From positions 62,001-126,000 of the forward strand of contig NZ_JALJFG010000011.1 in assembly GCF_023242475.1 (NCBI RefSeq): a stretch of DNA of 64,000 bases. The letters run 5' to 3'. The translations under genes and the position numbers were made by a program. Below are positions 17,335 to 26,184 of the stretch, piece by piece (position 1 is the first letter of the stretch; every line of letters starts with the position of its first letter). The notes below the pieces were generated by a model, which ran no database searches, was not told the origin of the DNA, and saw only the letters and a list, made by a program, of their open reading frames with translations. Origin of the DNA: Pseudomonas sp. MWU15-20650 (GTDB lineage Bacteria > Pseudomonadota > Gammaproteobacteria > Pseudomonadales > Pseudomonadaceae).

Positions 17335-20300
17335 ATGAGAGAGTTAACTTCAATGCAAGCCGCCTGTTGGATCGGGCGCACTGCTCATGCGTCTTTAGGG
17401 AGAGTTTCGGCTCATCTTTATGCCGAGTTCGATGGCCATGCCATTGCGCTGGGTCGGCTGCGCGAGGCACTTGAACGGGTATGCCAAGTGCATCCCATGC
17501 TACGGGTCAGGGTGAGCGCAGAAGGGCTGCAATCCATCGCGCCGATGGACCAGGCACCCCGGTTGGAGGTTGAAGACCTGCGCGCGATGACCGCGCAGGA
17601 GGCGACGCTTCACCTGCTGGCCAAACGTGACACGTGGACACACCAGCAGCTGGACCTCGGCCATGAGCCGGGCGCGCGGTTTGGCGTGAGCTTGTTGGCA
17701 GGCGATGGTTTTCGCTTGCATGTCGATACGGACATGATCGCTGTCGACCCCTCGAGCGTGCGCACGCTGATGGAAGACCTCGCACGTTTTTATGAACGGC
17801 CCGATGACGCGGTGCCGCACACCCCATCTTTCTTCGAATGGCATGATAAGGCACGTGCCGACACCTCCCTCAAGGCGGCTCGTGATCGTGACCGTGCCTG
17901 GTGGCGGGAGCGTCTGGCTGAGGTTGCGCCGGCACCGACCTTGCCCTTTCTTGAACACTCGGCAGGCCCGGCCCAAAGCCATCGCTTGACGACCTGGCTC
18001 AGTCCGGCCGAGCGCCAGGCGTTGCAGCATCTGGCGCGCGAACGTCGGATGACGCTGTCGACCTTGATGATGGGGCTCTTTGCAGCGGTGCTCGGGGCCA
18101 AGACCGGGGACCGGGCTTTTCGCCTGAATGTACCGACGTTCTGGCGTCAGCCATTGGTGGATGAGGTCGACAGAGTGGTTGGCGATTTTGCCAATGTGTT
18201 GATTCTTGATGTGGATACCGAGTCGGCCCGCACGCCGGCTGCGCTGTGCGAGCAGCTGGCAAAAAAGATGGTCCGCCTGCTTGAACATTGCGCTTACCCT
18301 GGGGTGAACGTGATGCGCGATCTTTCCCGTCATCAGGGTTCACCGCAACTGGCACCGCTGGTGTTTACCGCTGCACTGGACATGCCGGGTGGCGACCTGT
18401 TTTCGGACCGTGTGCGGCGTGTGTTCGGCCCGATGACCTGGGTCATTTCCCAAGGCCCTCAGGTGGCGCTCGATGCACAGATAGCCTGCGCCGATGGCGG
18501 TATCCTGATCAATTGGGACATCCGCCTGGATGCCCTGCCGTTGGCGTGGGTTTCTGAGTTCTTCGACCGCTTCGTGGCGATCACGCGCGAGGTGGCAGCC
18601 AATGCCGCTGCGCTTGATCAACCAATCAGCGCCAGCACCTCAAGCCGCACGCTGGCTCAGCAACCCTTGTCTGCCTTGCAGCAGGCTTACCTGCTGGGCC
18701 GTGGCACGCAGGTGCCCTTGGGCGGTGTGGCGATGCAGGAGTTCCGGGAATATCACGGGCGCATCGCCCCAGCCTTGTTGCGAAGCCGCCTGGCCGCGAT
18801 GGTCCAGCGCCATGCCAGCCTGCGCACACGGATCGATGCGCACAATCTTGTGTCTTGCGTCAGCGAAGAGGCCCGAGTCAACCTGCACGAGGTCGATCTT
18901 ACGACGCTGTCACTGGCGGCGGCGCTGACCCATATCGACGAACGCCGCGAAGCTTATGCCCACGGGATCTTCGAGCTCGACCGTTCGCCCTGGGACGTGA
19001 CGGTATTCCACCTGCCCGACGGTCTGTTGACGGTCTTCGTGCGTCTGGATGCATTGATTCTCGACGGACGCTCTATTGCTGCGTTGCTGGTCGAGTTGTT
19101 CGACGGTGTAGTCGACGACGAGTCCGTTGGCGAGCTGGCGTCGGTGCCGACAGACCTGGCCGAGCAGCGCAAGGTCGATGCTGTGTATTGGAAAACCAAG
19201 CTCGCAGCGGTGAGCGGCGTGCCACGCCTGCCCTGGCGCGTGCCGCTGGACCAGGTGCGTGCCTCGCGCTATGAACGCCAGAGCCGGCAAGTGCCCATGG
19301 TGCAGTTCAAGGCATTCTGCAAACTGGGCGCCCGGCAGCGCTTGTTCAAGAATTCGGCGTTGATGGCGCTGGTGCTCGAAGTGCTTTCACACTGGGTCGA
19401 GGAGGGCGGGCTGTGCGTGGCCGTGCCGGTTGCCCCGCAAACAGGCGGCGCCTTTGCCAACCGTTCGAGCTTTATCGCGATCAACCGATGCGATGCGCCG
19501 AGCACCTTTGCCGAGCGCGCGGCGAAACTGCAAGTGGATGTGCTAGAGGGGCTGCAGCACTTGGCCTTCTCGGGTGTGGACCTCGCCCGGCTGCTGTTCG
19601 AGTCCCACGGTCCCGGGCCGGTGCTGCCGGTGGTCATCACCAATGGGTTCTCCTGGCCGGTATCGGCGGCAGACAGCCCCATGCGCCCGCAGGGCGGGCT
19701 GACCCAGACGCCCCAGGTGGCCATGGATATTCGTTTCTCGGCCAACGCCGAGGGCGCGCTGGTGCTGGATATCGACTATGCACGCGAGGTGCTGGACCCC
19801 GCGCTGATCCGCGATATTCTGGATGCCCTTGAAAAGGCCATCCACCAGGTTGCAACCACCGGCGTGTTCGCCGTCGATGCCGCCGCGATGATCGACACCC
19901 ATCATTATCGCCTCAATAGCCCGGCCACTGAGGCATGCCAGGAAGGCTTCCTGGCGCACATCGCCCGGCACATTTTTAACCCCGCCAACCAGCGCATTGC
20001 GCTGATCAGCGGCGAACGGCAAATCAGTTATGCCGAACTGGGTGAGGGTGTGTCCCGTGTCATCGCGGCATTGAGGGCGCGCGGCATTGCTCAGGGCCAC
20101 GTGGTCGCCATCTGCCTGCCACGTAGCCCTGAGCACACCCTGGTGACGCTGGCGTGTGCGTTGACGGGCGTGATCTGGGTGCCCATCGACGCCTCGGCGC
20201 CGGGCGAGCGTCGCGCGTATCTGCTGGATAACTGCCGCCCTGATCTGGTGGTGGTCAGCCACGGAGAAGGGGGCGCGCACCCGCAGGCGACGCCCGATGA

Positions 20301-21696
20301 GCTGTTGGCTGGGCCGGCAGCCTGCCCGCCAACGCTGGATGATCGCTCCTTGAGCGAAGCGCCGGCGTATTACCTCTACACCTCGGGCACCACCGGCAAG
20401 CCAAAATGTGTGGTCCTGTGCAACCGCGCCACGGCCAATGTCATCGGCAGCACCCTGGCGCACTGGGGTGTGCAAGAGACCGATGTATTCATGTCGGTGA
20501 CCCCGTTGCACCACGATATGTCGGTGTTCGACGTATTCGGTTGCCTCACCGCAGGCGCCACACTGGTGTTGCCAGGTGCTGGCGAAGAAAAGGACGCAGT
20601 GCGCTGGAACCAGCTGATTGCCAGGCACCACGTGACGTTGTGGTGTTCCGTGCCTGCCATTCTTGAAATGCTCCTCTCTTGCCGTGGCACCCATGGCCTG
20701 GACAGCCTGCGTCTGATTGCCCAAGGCGGCGACTACATCAAGCCGGGGGTGATCGCCGAGTTGCGCGCGCTGCTGCCATCCGCTCGCCTGGTTTCCCTGG
20801 GAGGGCCGACCGAGACCACCATCTGGAGTATCTGGCACGACATCGGTCCACAGGATCAGGCGCACATTCCGTACGGACGACCTTTGCCAGGTAATCGCTA
20901 CTTTGTGCTTGACCCCCAAGGGTGTCACTGCCCAGCGGGCGTCGTCGGCCGAATTCACACAGCCGGCGTCAACCTGGCACTGGGGTACCTGGAAAACGGC
21001 GAGCTGGCACAGAGCGAATTCATCACGGTCACGGATGAGCATGGCCAGCCTGTTCGTGCGTTTCGTACCGGTGATTGTGGACGCTATCGCCGCGACGGCA
21101 CGTTGCTCTTCGACAGCCGCGTCAATGGCTACGTGAAGGTGCGGGGCGTGCGAGTTTCGCTGCCGGACATCGAGATCGAGCTGATCAAGCATCCTGGCGT
21201 CAGGCACGTGTTGGTCGTGGACTATGGCGAGCAGCGCGAGGGTGAGGTCAGCATCGGTGCGTTGTATGTCGCGGCCGCGGACGCCGCGCCGCTGACGGCC
21301 ACCGTATTGCGCCACTTTGCCCGCGAGCATCTGCCGCAGTCCCATGTCCCCACACGGTTTTTGAACGTCGATGAATTGCCGCTTTCGCAAAACGGCAAGC
21401 CCGATCGTCAGCGCGCCCGCAGCCTGCTGCTGGAACCCCTCGAGGACGAACTCCAGGCTGCGTCGGCGCCGCCTAACAAAGTCCTGGCGATCTACCTCAG
21501 CGTGCTGGGCCGCGTGCCAGACGACGCCGCGGATGCTGCCGTGGATTTCATCAGCCTGGGGTTGCGCCCTCAGCATTTGAAAGCCATTGCCGCGCGGTTT
21601 CAGGAGGAGCTTTCGGTGGTGCTTTCACCCGGGCAACTACTACGTTGCCGTAACGCACAAGACGTTGAACACCTGCTCGCCACCTTGGCGGCATGA
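17335..21696 (+). CDS. Nonribosomal peptide synthetase Cy-Cy-A-T with a degenerate carrier domain (PmsD/BasD type)
   Basis: This 1,453-residue synthetase should join salicylate to threonine and cyclise it. Two heterocyclisation domains come first. Cy1 (about 1-430) has D133-D138-S141 (DMIAVDPSS) and Cy2 (about 445-860) has D572-D577-S580 (DALILDGRS), both fitting DxxxxDxxS. The adenylation domain (about 880-1,375) has A3 [13 protein letters not shown]5 [11 protein letters not shown]7 RTGD and the A10 lysine in SQNGKPDR. The C-terminal carrier domain reads [12 protein letters not shown] where active carriers read DFFxLGGHSL, so the serine is replaced by proline (P1412) and it cannot be phosphopantetheinylated. 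Threonine specificity is inferred from the pathway, not from the pocket. No thioesterase is present. Confidence 0.92.
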   Translation: MRELTSMQAACWIGRTAHASLGRVSAHLYAEFDGHAIALGRLREALERVCQVHPMLRVRVSAEGLQSIAPMDQAPRLEVEDLRAMTAQEATLHLLAKRDTWTHQQLDLGHEPGARFGVSLLAGDGFRLHVDTDMIAVDPSSVRTLMEDLARFYERPDDAVPHTPSFFEWHDKARADTSLKAARDRDRAWWRERLAEVAPAPTLPFLEHSAGPAQSHRLTTWLSPAERQALQHLARERRMTLSTLMMGLFAAVLGAKTGDRAFRLNVPTFWRQPLVDEVDRVVGDFANVLILDVDTESARTPAALCEQLAKKMVRLLEHCAYPGVNVMRDLSRHQGSPQLAPLVFTAALDMPGGDLFSDRVRRVFGPMTWVISQGPQVALDAQIACADGGILINWDIRLDALPLAWVSEFFDRFVAITREVAANAAALDQPISASTSSRTLAQQPLSALQQAYLLGRGTQVPLGGVAMQEFREYHGRIAPALLRSRLAAMVQRHASLRTRIDAHNLVSCVSEEARVNLHEVDLTTLSLAAALTHIDERREAYAHGIFELDRSPWDVTVFHLPDGLLTVFVRLDALILDGRSIAALLVELFDGVVDDESVGELASVPTDLAEQRKVDAVYWKTKLAAVSGVPRLPWRVPLDQVRASRYERQSRQVPMVQFKAFCKLGARQRLFKNSALMALVLEVLSHWVEEGGLCVAVPVAPQTGGAFANRSSFIAINRCDAPSTFAERAAKLQVDVLEGLQHLAFSGVDLARLLFESHGPGPVLPVVITNGFSWPVSAADSPMRPQGGLTQTPQVAMDIRFSANAEGALVLDIDYAREVLDPALIRDILDALEKAIHQVATTGVFAVDAAAMIDTHHYRLNSPATEACQEGFLAHIARHIFNPANQRIALISGERQISYAELGEGVSRVIAALRARGIAQGHVVAICLPRSPEHTLVTLACALTGVIWVPIDASAPGERRAYLLDNCRPDLVVVSHGEGGAHPQATPDELLAGPAACPPTLDDRSLSEAPAYYLYTSGTTGKPKCVVLCNRATANVIGSTLAHWGVQETDVFMSVTPLHHDMSVFDVFGCLTAGATLVLPGAGEEKDAVRWNQLIARHHVTLWCSVPAILEMLLSCRGTHGLDSLRLIAQGGDYIKPGVIAELRALLPSARLVSLGGPTETTIWSIWHDIGPQDQAHIPYGRPLPGNRYFVLDPQGCHCPAGVVGRIHTAGVNLALGYLENGELAQSEFITVTDEHGQPVRAFRTGDCGRYRRDGTLLFDSRVNGYVKVRGVRVSLPDIEIELIKHPGVRHVLVVDYGEQREGEVSIGALYVAAADAAPLTATVLRHFAREHLPQSHVPTRFLNVDELPLSQNGKPDRQRARSLLLEPLEDELQAASAPPNKVLAIYLSVLGRVPDDAADAAVDFISLGLRPQHLKAIAARFQEELSVVLSPGQLLRCRNAQDVEHLLATLAA

Positions 21697-21714
21697 GTAC
21701 AAATAAAGCGAGAG

Positions 21715-21733
21715 GGGCGCCTGCACGGCGCCC
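21715..21733. terminator. Hairpin between the NRPS and monooxygenase genes
   Basis: A perfect seven-base GC stem (GGGCGCC/GGCGCCC) with a TGCAC loop lies 18 bases after the NRPS stop and 40 bases before the monooxygenase start. It has no T-run, so it is more likely an mRNA-stability or attenuation element inside the operon than a full terminator. Confidence 0.4.
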
Positions 21734-21772
21734 ACGCATAACCCCACAGCAGTACCCAGGGAGACGGATTGG

Positions 21773-23092
21773 ATGAAGGATTTACCCACTGTAGATATCG
21801 CCGGTGTTGGCATCGGGCCTTTTAACCTGGGGCTCGCCGCGTTGTTGTCCAAACACCCCGATATCACCAGCATTTTCCTGGATCGCAAGGCGGAATTTCG
21901 TTGGCACGAAGGGCTGCTATTGCCCGGGACCACGTTGCAAGTGCCGTTCCTGGCCGACCTGGTCACGATGGCCGATCCCACCCACGAATTGAGCTATTTG
22001 AACTACTTGCACCAGCACGACCGCCTGTACCCGTTCTACTACTACGAAAACTTCCAGGTGCCACGCCGCGAGTACGACCATTACTGTCGGTGGGCATCGC
22101 AACAGTTGCCTACGTGTCACTTTGGCGAAGACATTTGTGATGTAACCTATGAGGCGGGGGCGGGGCGGTTCCTGATTGAAAGCCAGTCCGTGTCAGGTTT
22201 CAAACGGCACTACACCAGCCGTAACCTGGCGGTGGGGGTGGGGACGACACCGCTGTTGCCCCAGTGGGCGCAGGTGAAAAGTACCGCGCCGATCATGCAT
22301 TCAGCCGAGTTTGGCAAGCGCCAGGAGCAATTGGCGAAATGCCGGCGTGTCACCGTGATTGGCTCCGGCCAAAGTGCGGCCGAGTGCGTACTGGCGTTGT
22401 TCAGCGAACTGAAGCCCGAACGCATCGCGGCGGGCGCTTCGATTCGCTGGATCACCCGTTCACCAGGCTTCCATCCCATGGAGTATTCGAAACTGGGGCA
22501 GGAATGCTTTACGCCGTCCTACATGGAGTACTTCCACAGCCTTCCACGGGAGCGTCGCCGCGAAGTCGTGGCCAAGCAAGGGTTGCTGTACAAAGGCATC
22601 AGTTTTTCGACCATCGGCGACATTTACGACCTGATCTATGAGCGTTCGATCGGCGGCAGCGACCCCGGCCTGACCCTGCTGTCGAACTGTGAAGTGGAGA
22701 CGGTCGACGACATCGACGGTACGTTGCACATCGCCTATCGACACCGCGAGTTGGATCGGTCCAGCAGCCTGGAAGCCGATGCGATTGTGGCGGCCACCGG
22801 CTACGGGCATGCCTGGCCACAGTGGTTTGAGCGGCTCAAGGGCACGGTGCTAGAGACTGATGAGTACGGCGACTGTATTGTCGAAGACGACTTTACCGCG
22901 CGCCGTTGTGACGAGGGGGCAGGGCGCATTTTTGTGCAGAACGCGGAGATCTTCCAGCATGGTGTGGGCTCGCCGGACCTGGGCATTGCGGCGATTCGCA
23001 ACGCGACCATTGCCAACCAACTGCTCGGCCGCCAGCACTACCGCCTGCCCAAGCGGTCATCGTTCCAGCGCTACGGCATGCACGAGGATTGA
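21773..23092 (+). CDS. FAD/NADPH N-monooxygenase, probable histamine N-hydroxylase
   Basis: This 439-residue flavoprotein belongs to the lysine/ornithine N-monooxygenase family (IucD, PvdA, BasC). It has an N-terminal FAD motif GVGIGPFNLGLA (about 12-23), the family segment DLVTMADPTHELSYLNYL, an NADPH site GSGQSAAECVL (about 198-208) and a C-terminal VAATGYGHAWPQW. In this locus the expected substrate is histamine, giving N-hydroxyhistamine, as in acinetobactin and pseudomonine synthesis. It starts at ATG 21773 behind GGGAGA and follows the NRPS gene on the same strand. It is convergent with the T-C NRPS. Confidence 0.93.
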   Translation: MKDLPTVDIAGVGIGPFNLGLAALLSKHPDITSIFLDRKAEFRWHEGLLLPGTTLQVPFLADLVTMADPTHELSYLNYLHQHDRLYPFYYYENFQVPRREYDHYCRWASQQLPTCHFGEDICDVTYEAGAGRFLIESQSVSGFKRHYTSRNLAVGVGTTPLLPQWAQVKSTAPIMHSAEFGKRQEQLAKCRRVTVIGSGQSAAECVLALFSELKPERIAAGASIRWITRSPGFHPMEYSKLGQECFTPSYMEYFHSLPRERRREVVAKQGLLYKGISFSTIGDIYDLIYERSIGGSDPGLTLLSNCEVETVDDIDGTLHIAYRHRELDRSSSLEADAIVAATGYGHAWPQWFERLKGTVLETDEYGDCIVEDDFTARRCDEGAGRIFVQNAEIFQHGVGSPDLGIAAIRNATIANQLLGRQHYRLPKRSSFQRYGMHED

Positions 23093-23105
23093 CACCTGAC
23101 AGGCC

Positions 23106-23140
23106 GGGCCTTGGCAAAGCCGAACGCTTTGACAAGGCCC
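23106..23140. terminator. Bidirectional hairpin terminator between monooxygenase and T-C NRPS genes
   Basis: GGGCCTTG (23106-23113) pairs with CAAGGCCC (23133-23140), and CAAAGC pairs with GCTTTG inside it, giving a stem of 14 pairs with one mismatch and a CGAAC loop. It sits between two convergent stop codons, 10-14 bases from each. It lacks a long T-run. Confidence 0.65.
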
Positions 23141-23150
23141 TGCGCGAGGG

Positions 23151-25292
23151 TCAGATGCGGATGTGGTCCAGGGCGATGGCATCGGCCCCCGGTGTCGAAA
23201 ACAGCGCGAACATCTGCTCGATCATTGCGCTCATGCGCGCCATCTGTTCTGCACTGTAGCGGTCCGAGCGGTACGTGATCACCAGGCGTAGCGCGCGGTT
23301 GCCATCGATCATGTTTTCCATGATTTCGAATTGAATACCGAACATCGACTGGTTCTTGTCCGGGTCAATCTGGCGGTAACGGATGGCTCCGGTATCGGGG
23401 GTGTGCAAGGCACCATTCAAGGCGTTATTGGCATGAATCTGGATGTACACGTCGAACAGCAGGCCGTCGGCCGGTGTCATGCCCAGTGCCTGTTGAATCT
23501 GCTCCATCGGCACGTCGGCGTAGGCCATGGAGTCGTTGATCAGGCGGCTGACGCTTTCAATCATTGCGCCAACTGCCTGCTGCGGGTCGAATTGCACACG
23601 ATGCGCCACCATCGTGGTGAAGTAACCAACCGTGTCGTAATACGCAGGGTCGGTTCGACCAGAGGCCGACGTACCAATCACCAGGTCTTTGAGGCCGGCG
23701 AGTTTATGCAGGGACAGCACGATCGCCGAATACACCACGCCAAACAGCGAGGCGTTGTTTTGTCGGGCGAAGGCATACAGGTGATCGATGGTGTCTTGGG
23801 CAGGTTTGATTTCGAACCACTGTGCCTTCGTCGAGGCCTGCTCGGCCGGTTGGCCGGAGGCGGGCAGCGTCAGGCCGCGGGTTGCGTCACGCAGCATGTT
23901 CGTCCAGTAATCAAGGTGCTGCTGGTTGATGCCGGTGGCCTGTTGCCGCAGGGCGAACTCATGGAATGAAGGGGCCGGGCTTTTCCAGAGCGGCACTCTA
24001 TCGGCCGCGCGGGCCAGGTACGCCTGGGCCAGCTCTTCCATCATGACGTTCAGTGACCATTCATCAATTGCCATGTGATGCACGAGCAGCGACAGGGTCT
24101 GACGCTGGCGTTGCGCGTCTTCAATAAAGCGAACCCTGAGGGGCAGTTCACGGGTCAGGTCGAACTGATACGCAGCTTCGCTTTGCAGGGTTGCGCCCCG
24201 GCTTTCATGGCTTGGCCAGAACCACTTGTAACGGGACAACTGCGAGGCCGGCACGATCTGCTGGTACGCCTCATTACCGTCGAAGTGGAAGGTGCTGCGC
24301 AGGCTGGCGTGGCGCTCCAGCAGGTCATGGAACGCTTGCTCGAACAGCGCTTCATCGACCTTGTCGAGAAACTCCATGGCAAATGGCAGGTTGAAAATCG
24401 TACCGAACTCAAAGGCCGCATAAGCGCGCCCGAGTGAGGCTTGGGCCAGTGCGAAGGGGGCTGTCTGTACGTCGTGCGGCAAGGCGTCGCCAGTTGCTGG
24501 TGCATCGGCTTTAGCGATAAGCCGGGCGCGCGCGGCCAGGGCTGCTGCCGACGGTGCGCTGAAAAAATCATTGAACTGGACTTCGATGCCATGGCTGCTC
24601 AACAGCTTGCCGATGATGCGGGTCGCGAGCAGGGAGTGGCCTCCAAAGTCGAAGAAGTCATCCGTCGCGGCCATGCCGGGTTCCGCGAGGGCCTGGCGGA
24701 ACTCATTCAGGATAGTGGCGGTGATGGCGGGGTCATTCGCCTGGGCAATCGGTGCGCCAGCCGTTTCGCCATTGTCGGCCGGGCGATGCAGCCAGGGTCG
24801 TGGGACATCACGGATGGGATGGCCGGTGTAGGTGGTCAGGGCCTGGCGGTAAAGGTCGTGCGCCTGGCAGGTGTGGTCGAGGATTTTATGCAGCATCAAC
24901 GCCAGGATCGGCGCCTGCGTGGTTTGCACAATCAGCGCCTTGAACGGCGGCTGGCTCTGTGCGTCCCAGGGGGCCGCTTGCTCAGCTTGCAGATGGTCGC
25001 TGGCGTCGCCCGGCAAATGAATGCGTTCAACGCAGGATTGCCAGTCATTCGCCTGGAGTTTGTCGACCTCGCCGTCATCGTTGAAGGCGTAGCGAGTGTT
25101 CAGGTCGGGCAAGGATTCGATAACAGCCTGTAAGGCTGATTCCAGTCGTGAAAGGTCGATGTCCGTGTCGAGTTGCCAGGCGCTCAAATGCTTGAGCGTG
25201 CGCTCGGGATATTGCTGCTGCAAGAGCCAGATATTTTCTTCGTAATCGTTGGCAGATCGCTGCGATAACGTATCTGGAGTGAGTTCCATCAT
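23151..25292 (-). CDS. Nonribosomal peptide synthetase with vestigial C, carrier (T) and condensation (C) domains (BasB type)
   Basis: This 713-residue protein should hold the threonyl intermediate and release it onto N-hydroxyhistamine. The carrier domain (about 185-260) has an intact site, S220 in DDFFDFGGHSLLA. The following condensation domain (about 275-710) has HHMAIDEW at 405-412, fitting HHxxxD with Glu in place of the usual Gly. The first ~165 residues resemble the N-terminal lobe of a condensation domain with a decayed active site (LHKILDHTCQ). I start at ATG 25292; a TTG at 25313 is upstream, and a second ATG follows immediately. It is transcribed away from the ECF sigma factor gene. 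Confidence 0.9.
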   Translation of the reverse strand: MMELTPDTLSQRSANDYEENIWLLQQQYPERTLKHLSAWQLDTDIDLSRLESALQAVIESLPDLNTRYAFNDDGEVDKLQANDWQSCVERIHLPGDASDHLQAEQAAPWDAQSQPPFKALIVQTTQAPILALMLHKILDHTCQAHDLYRQALTTYTGHPIRDVPRPWLHRPADNGETAGAPIAQANDPAITATILNEFRQALAEPGMAATDDFFDFGGHSLLATRIIGKLLSSHGIEVQFNDFFSAPSAAALAARARLIAKADAPATGDALPHDVQTAPFALAQASLGRAYAAFEFGTIFNLPFAMEFLDKVDEALFEQAFHDLLERHASLRSTFHFDGNEAYQQIVPASQLSRYKWFWPSHESRGATLQSEAAYQFDLTRELPLRVRFIEDAQRQRQTLSLLVHHMAIDEWSLNVMMEELAQAYLARAADRVPLWKSPAPSFHEFALRQQATGINQQHLDYWTNMLRDATRGLTLPASGQPAEQASTKAQWFEIKPAQDTIDHLYAFARQNNASLFGVVYSAIVLSLHKLAGLKDLVIGTSASGRTDPAYYDTVGYFTTMVAHRVQFDPQQAVGAMIESVSRLINDSMAYADVPMEQIQQALGMTPADGLLFDVYIQIHANNALNGALHTPDTGAIRYRQIDPDKNQSMFGIQFEIMENMIDGNRALRLVITYRSDRYSAEQMARMSAMIEQMFALFSTPGADAIALDHIRI

Positions 25293-25450
25293 GGAAATTT
25301 CCCGCCTTATCAAACTGAACAGTAAGAAGTAGAGGTGGCACCAAGTGCCGGCAGACCCATCCTCGGTCTGGTGTAACGCCTGGGATCCCGGGCGTCAGAG
25401 GACGTGCAACGCAGGGCGCGTTGCAGGGGCATTATTTACACCGTATGATC

Positions 25451-25469
25451 ACAAATAATAATCATACAT
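25451..25469. promoter_or_regulatory. Weak Fur-box-like site between the T-C NRPS and ECF sigma genes
   Basis: Eleven of 19 positions match the Fur consensus, including the run ATAATCAT. The location, in the 229-base gap between two divergent iron genes, supports it more than the match itself does. AT-rich sequence could produce this by chance. Confidence 0.45.
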
Positions 25470-25521
25470 ATTCGCATTAGTCAAAAGCTGGTCGCGAGTG
25501 GAATTTCTCAGGAGAGGTGTT

Positions 25522-26040
25522 GTGAACAACGGAGCGTTCGCGTCCAAACAGCAATTTGAGCAGCTGTACGTCGACCATCACCGCTGGTTGTGCAGCCTGT
25601 TGCGTCGCAAGTTGGGCAACTCGGTCGATGCCGCGGACCTGGCCCATGACGTTTACCTCAACCTCATCAAAAAAGGCCAGGTGCCTTCCCATGAAGACTC
25701 GCGCTGCCACCTGACCCAAATCGCCAAAGGCATGGTGATCGACTTGTATCGCCGCCGTCGCCTGGAAGCCAGCCACCTGGAAGGGTTGATGCAACAGGCC
25801 GAGCCCCAGGTGCCGTCCGAAGAGATCCGCGCACTGGCCACCGAAGCCCTGGTGCAAATCGATGGCGCCCTGCACGCCAATCCTCCCAAGGCCCGTGAAG
25901 CCCTGTTGCTGTGCAAGCTGCACGGCATGGGCTACCGGGATATCGCCGCCGAATTGAAGGTGTCGGTGTCTTCCGTCGAAAAGTACATCGCGGCGGGGCT
26001 TAGGGCCTGTCGCCCCTTCGTGTCGGCGGCCGGTCTGTGA
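25522..26040 (+). CDS. ECF sigma factor (FecI/PvdS-like) of the siderophore locus
   Basis: This 172-residue sigma-70 factor has region 2 at about 8-75 (LYVDHHRWLCSLLRRKLGN, then DLAHDVYLNL) and region 4 at about 110-165 (LLLCKLHGMGYRDIAAELKVSVSSVEKYI). The start is the GTG at 25522, seven bases after AGGAG; an upstream GTG at 25498 is in frame but lies before that site. Iron-starvation sigma factors of this class direct transcription of siderophore receptor or synthesis genes. No FecR-like anti-sigma gene follows, unlike most FecI systems, so control may be by Fur alone, as for PvdS. Confidence 0.93.
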   Translation: MNNGAFASKQQFEQLYVDHHRWLCSLLRRKLGNSVDAADLAHDVYLNLIKKGQVPSHEDSRCHLTQIAKGMVIDLYRRRRLEASHLEGLMQQAEPQVPSEEIRALATEALVQIDGALHANPPKAREALLLCKLHGMGYRDIAAELKVSVSSVEKYIAAGLRACRPFVSAAGL

Positions 26041-26184
26041 AACGGCAAACAGATTAATCGGTTGTTCGATTGAGGGTTTTGCCGCGGCGTTCGGAATACA
26101 CAGTACGCACCGCGTAAAACGCTCGGACGCAAAGCAAGCCAGGCAGGCCGTAAGGCCACCGGCAGTGGTTATTCAGGAGAACTC

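Noticed and set aside
19543-21576. Minus-strand open frame of 677 codons opposite the NRPS
   Set aside because: It is a shadow of the adenylation domain coding strand; no ribosome site and no domain.
21400-21696. Sequencing frameshift as cause of the missing carrier serine
   Set aside because: The residues on both sides (DFISLG before, [12 protein letters not shown] after) remain in the same frame as a normal carrier domain, so substitution rather than frameshift explains the loss.
25498-25521. GTG at 25498 as start of the ECF sigma factor
   Set aside because: The ribosome site AGGAG lies inside this extension and is correctly spaced for the GTG at 25522.
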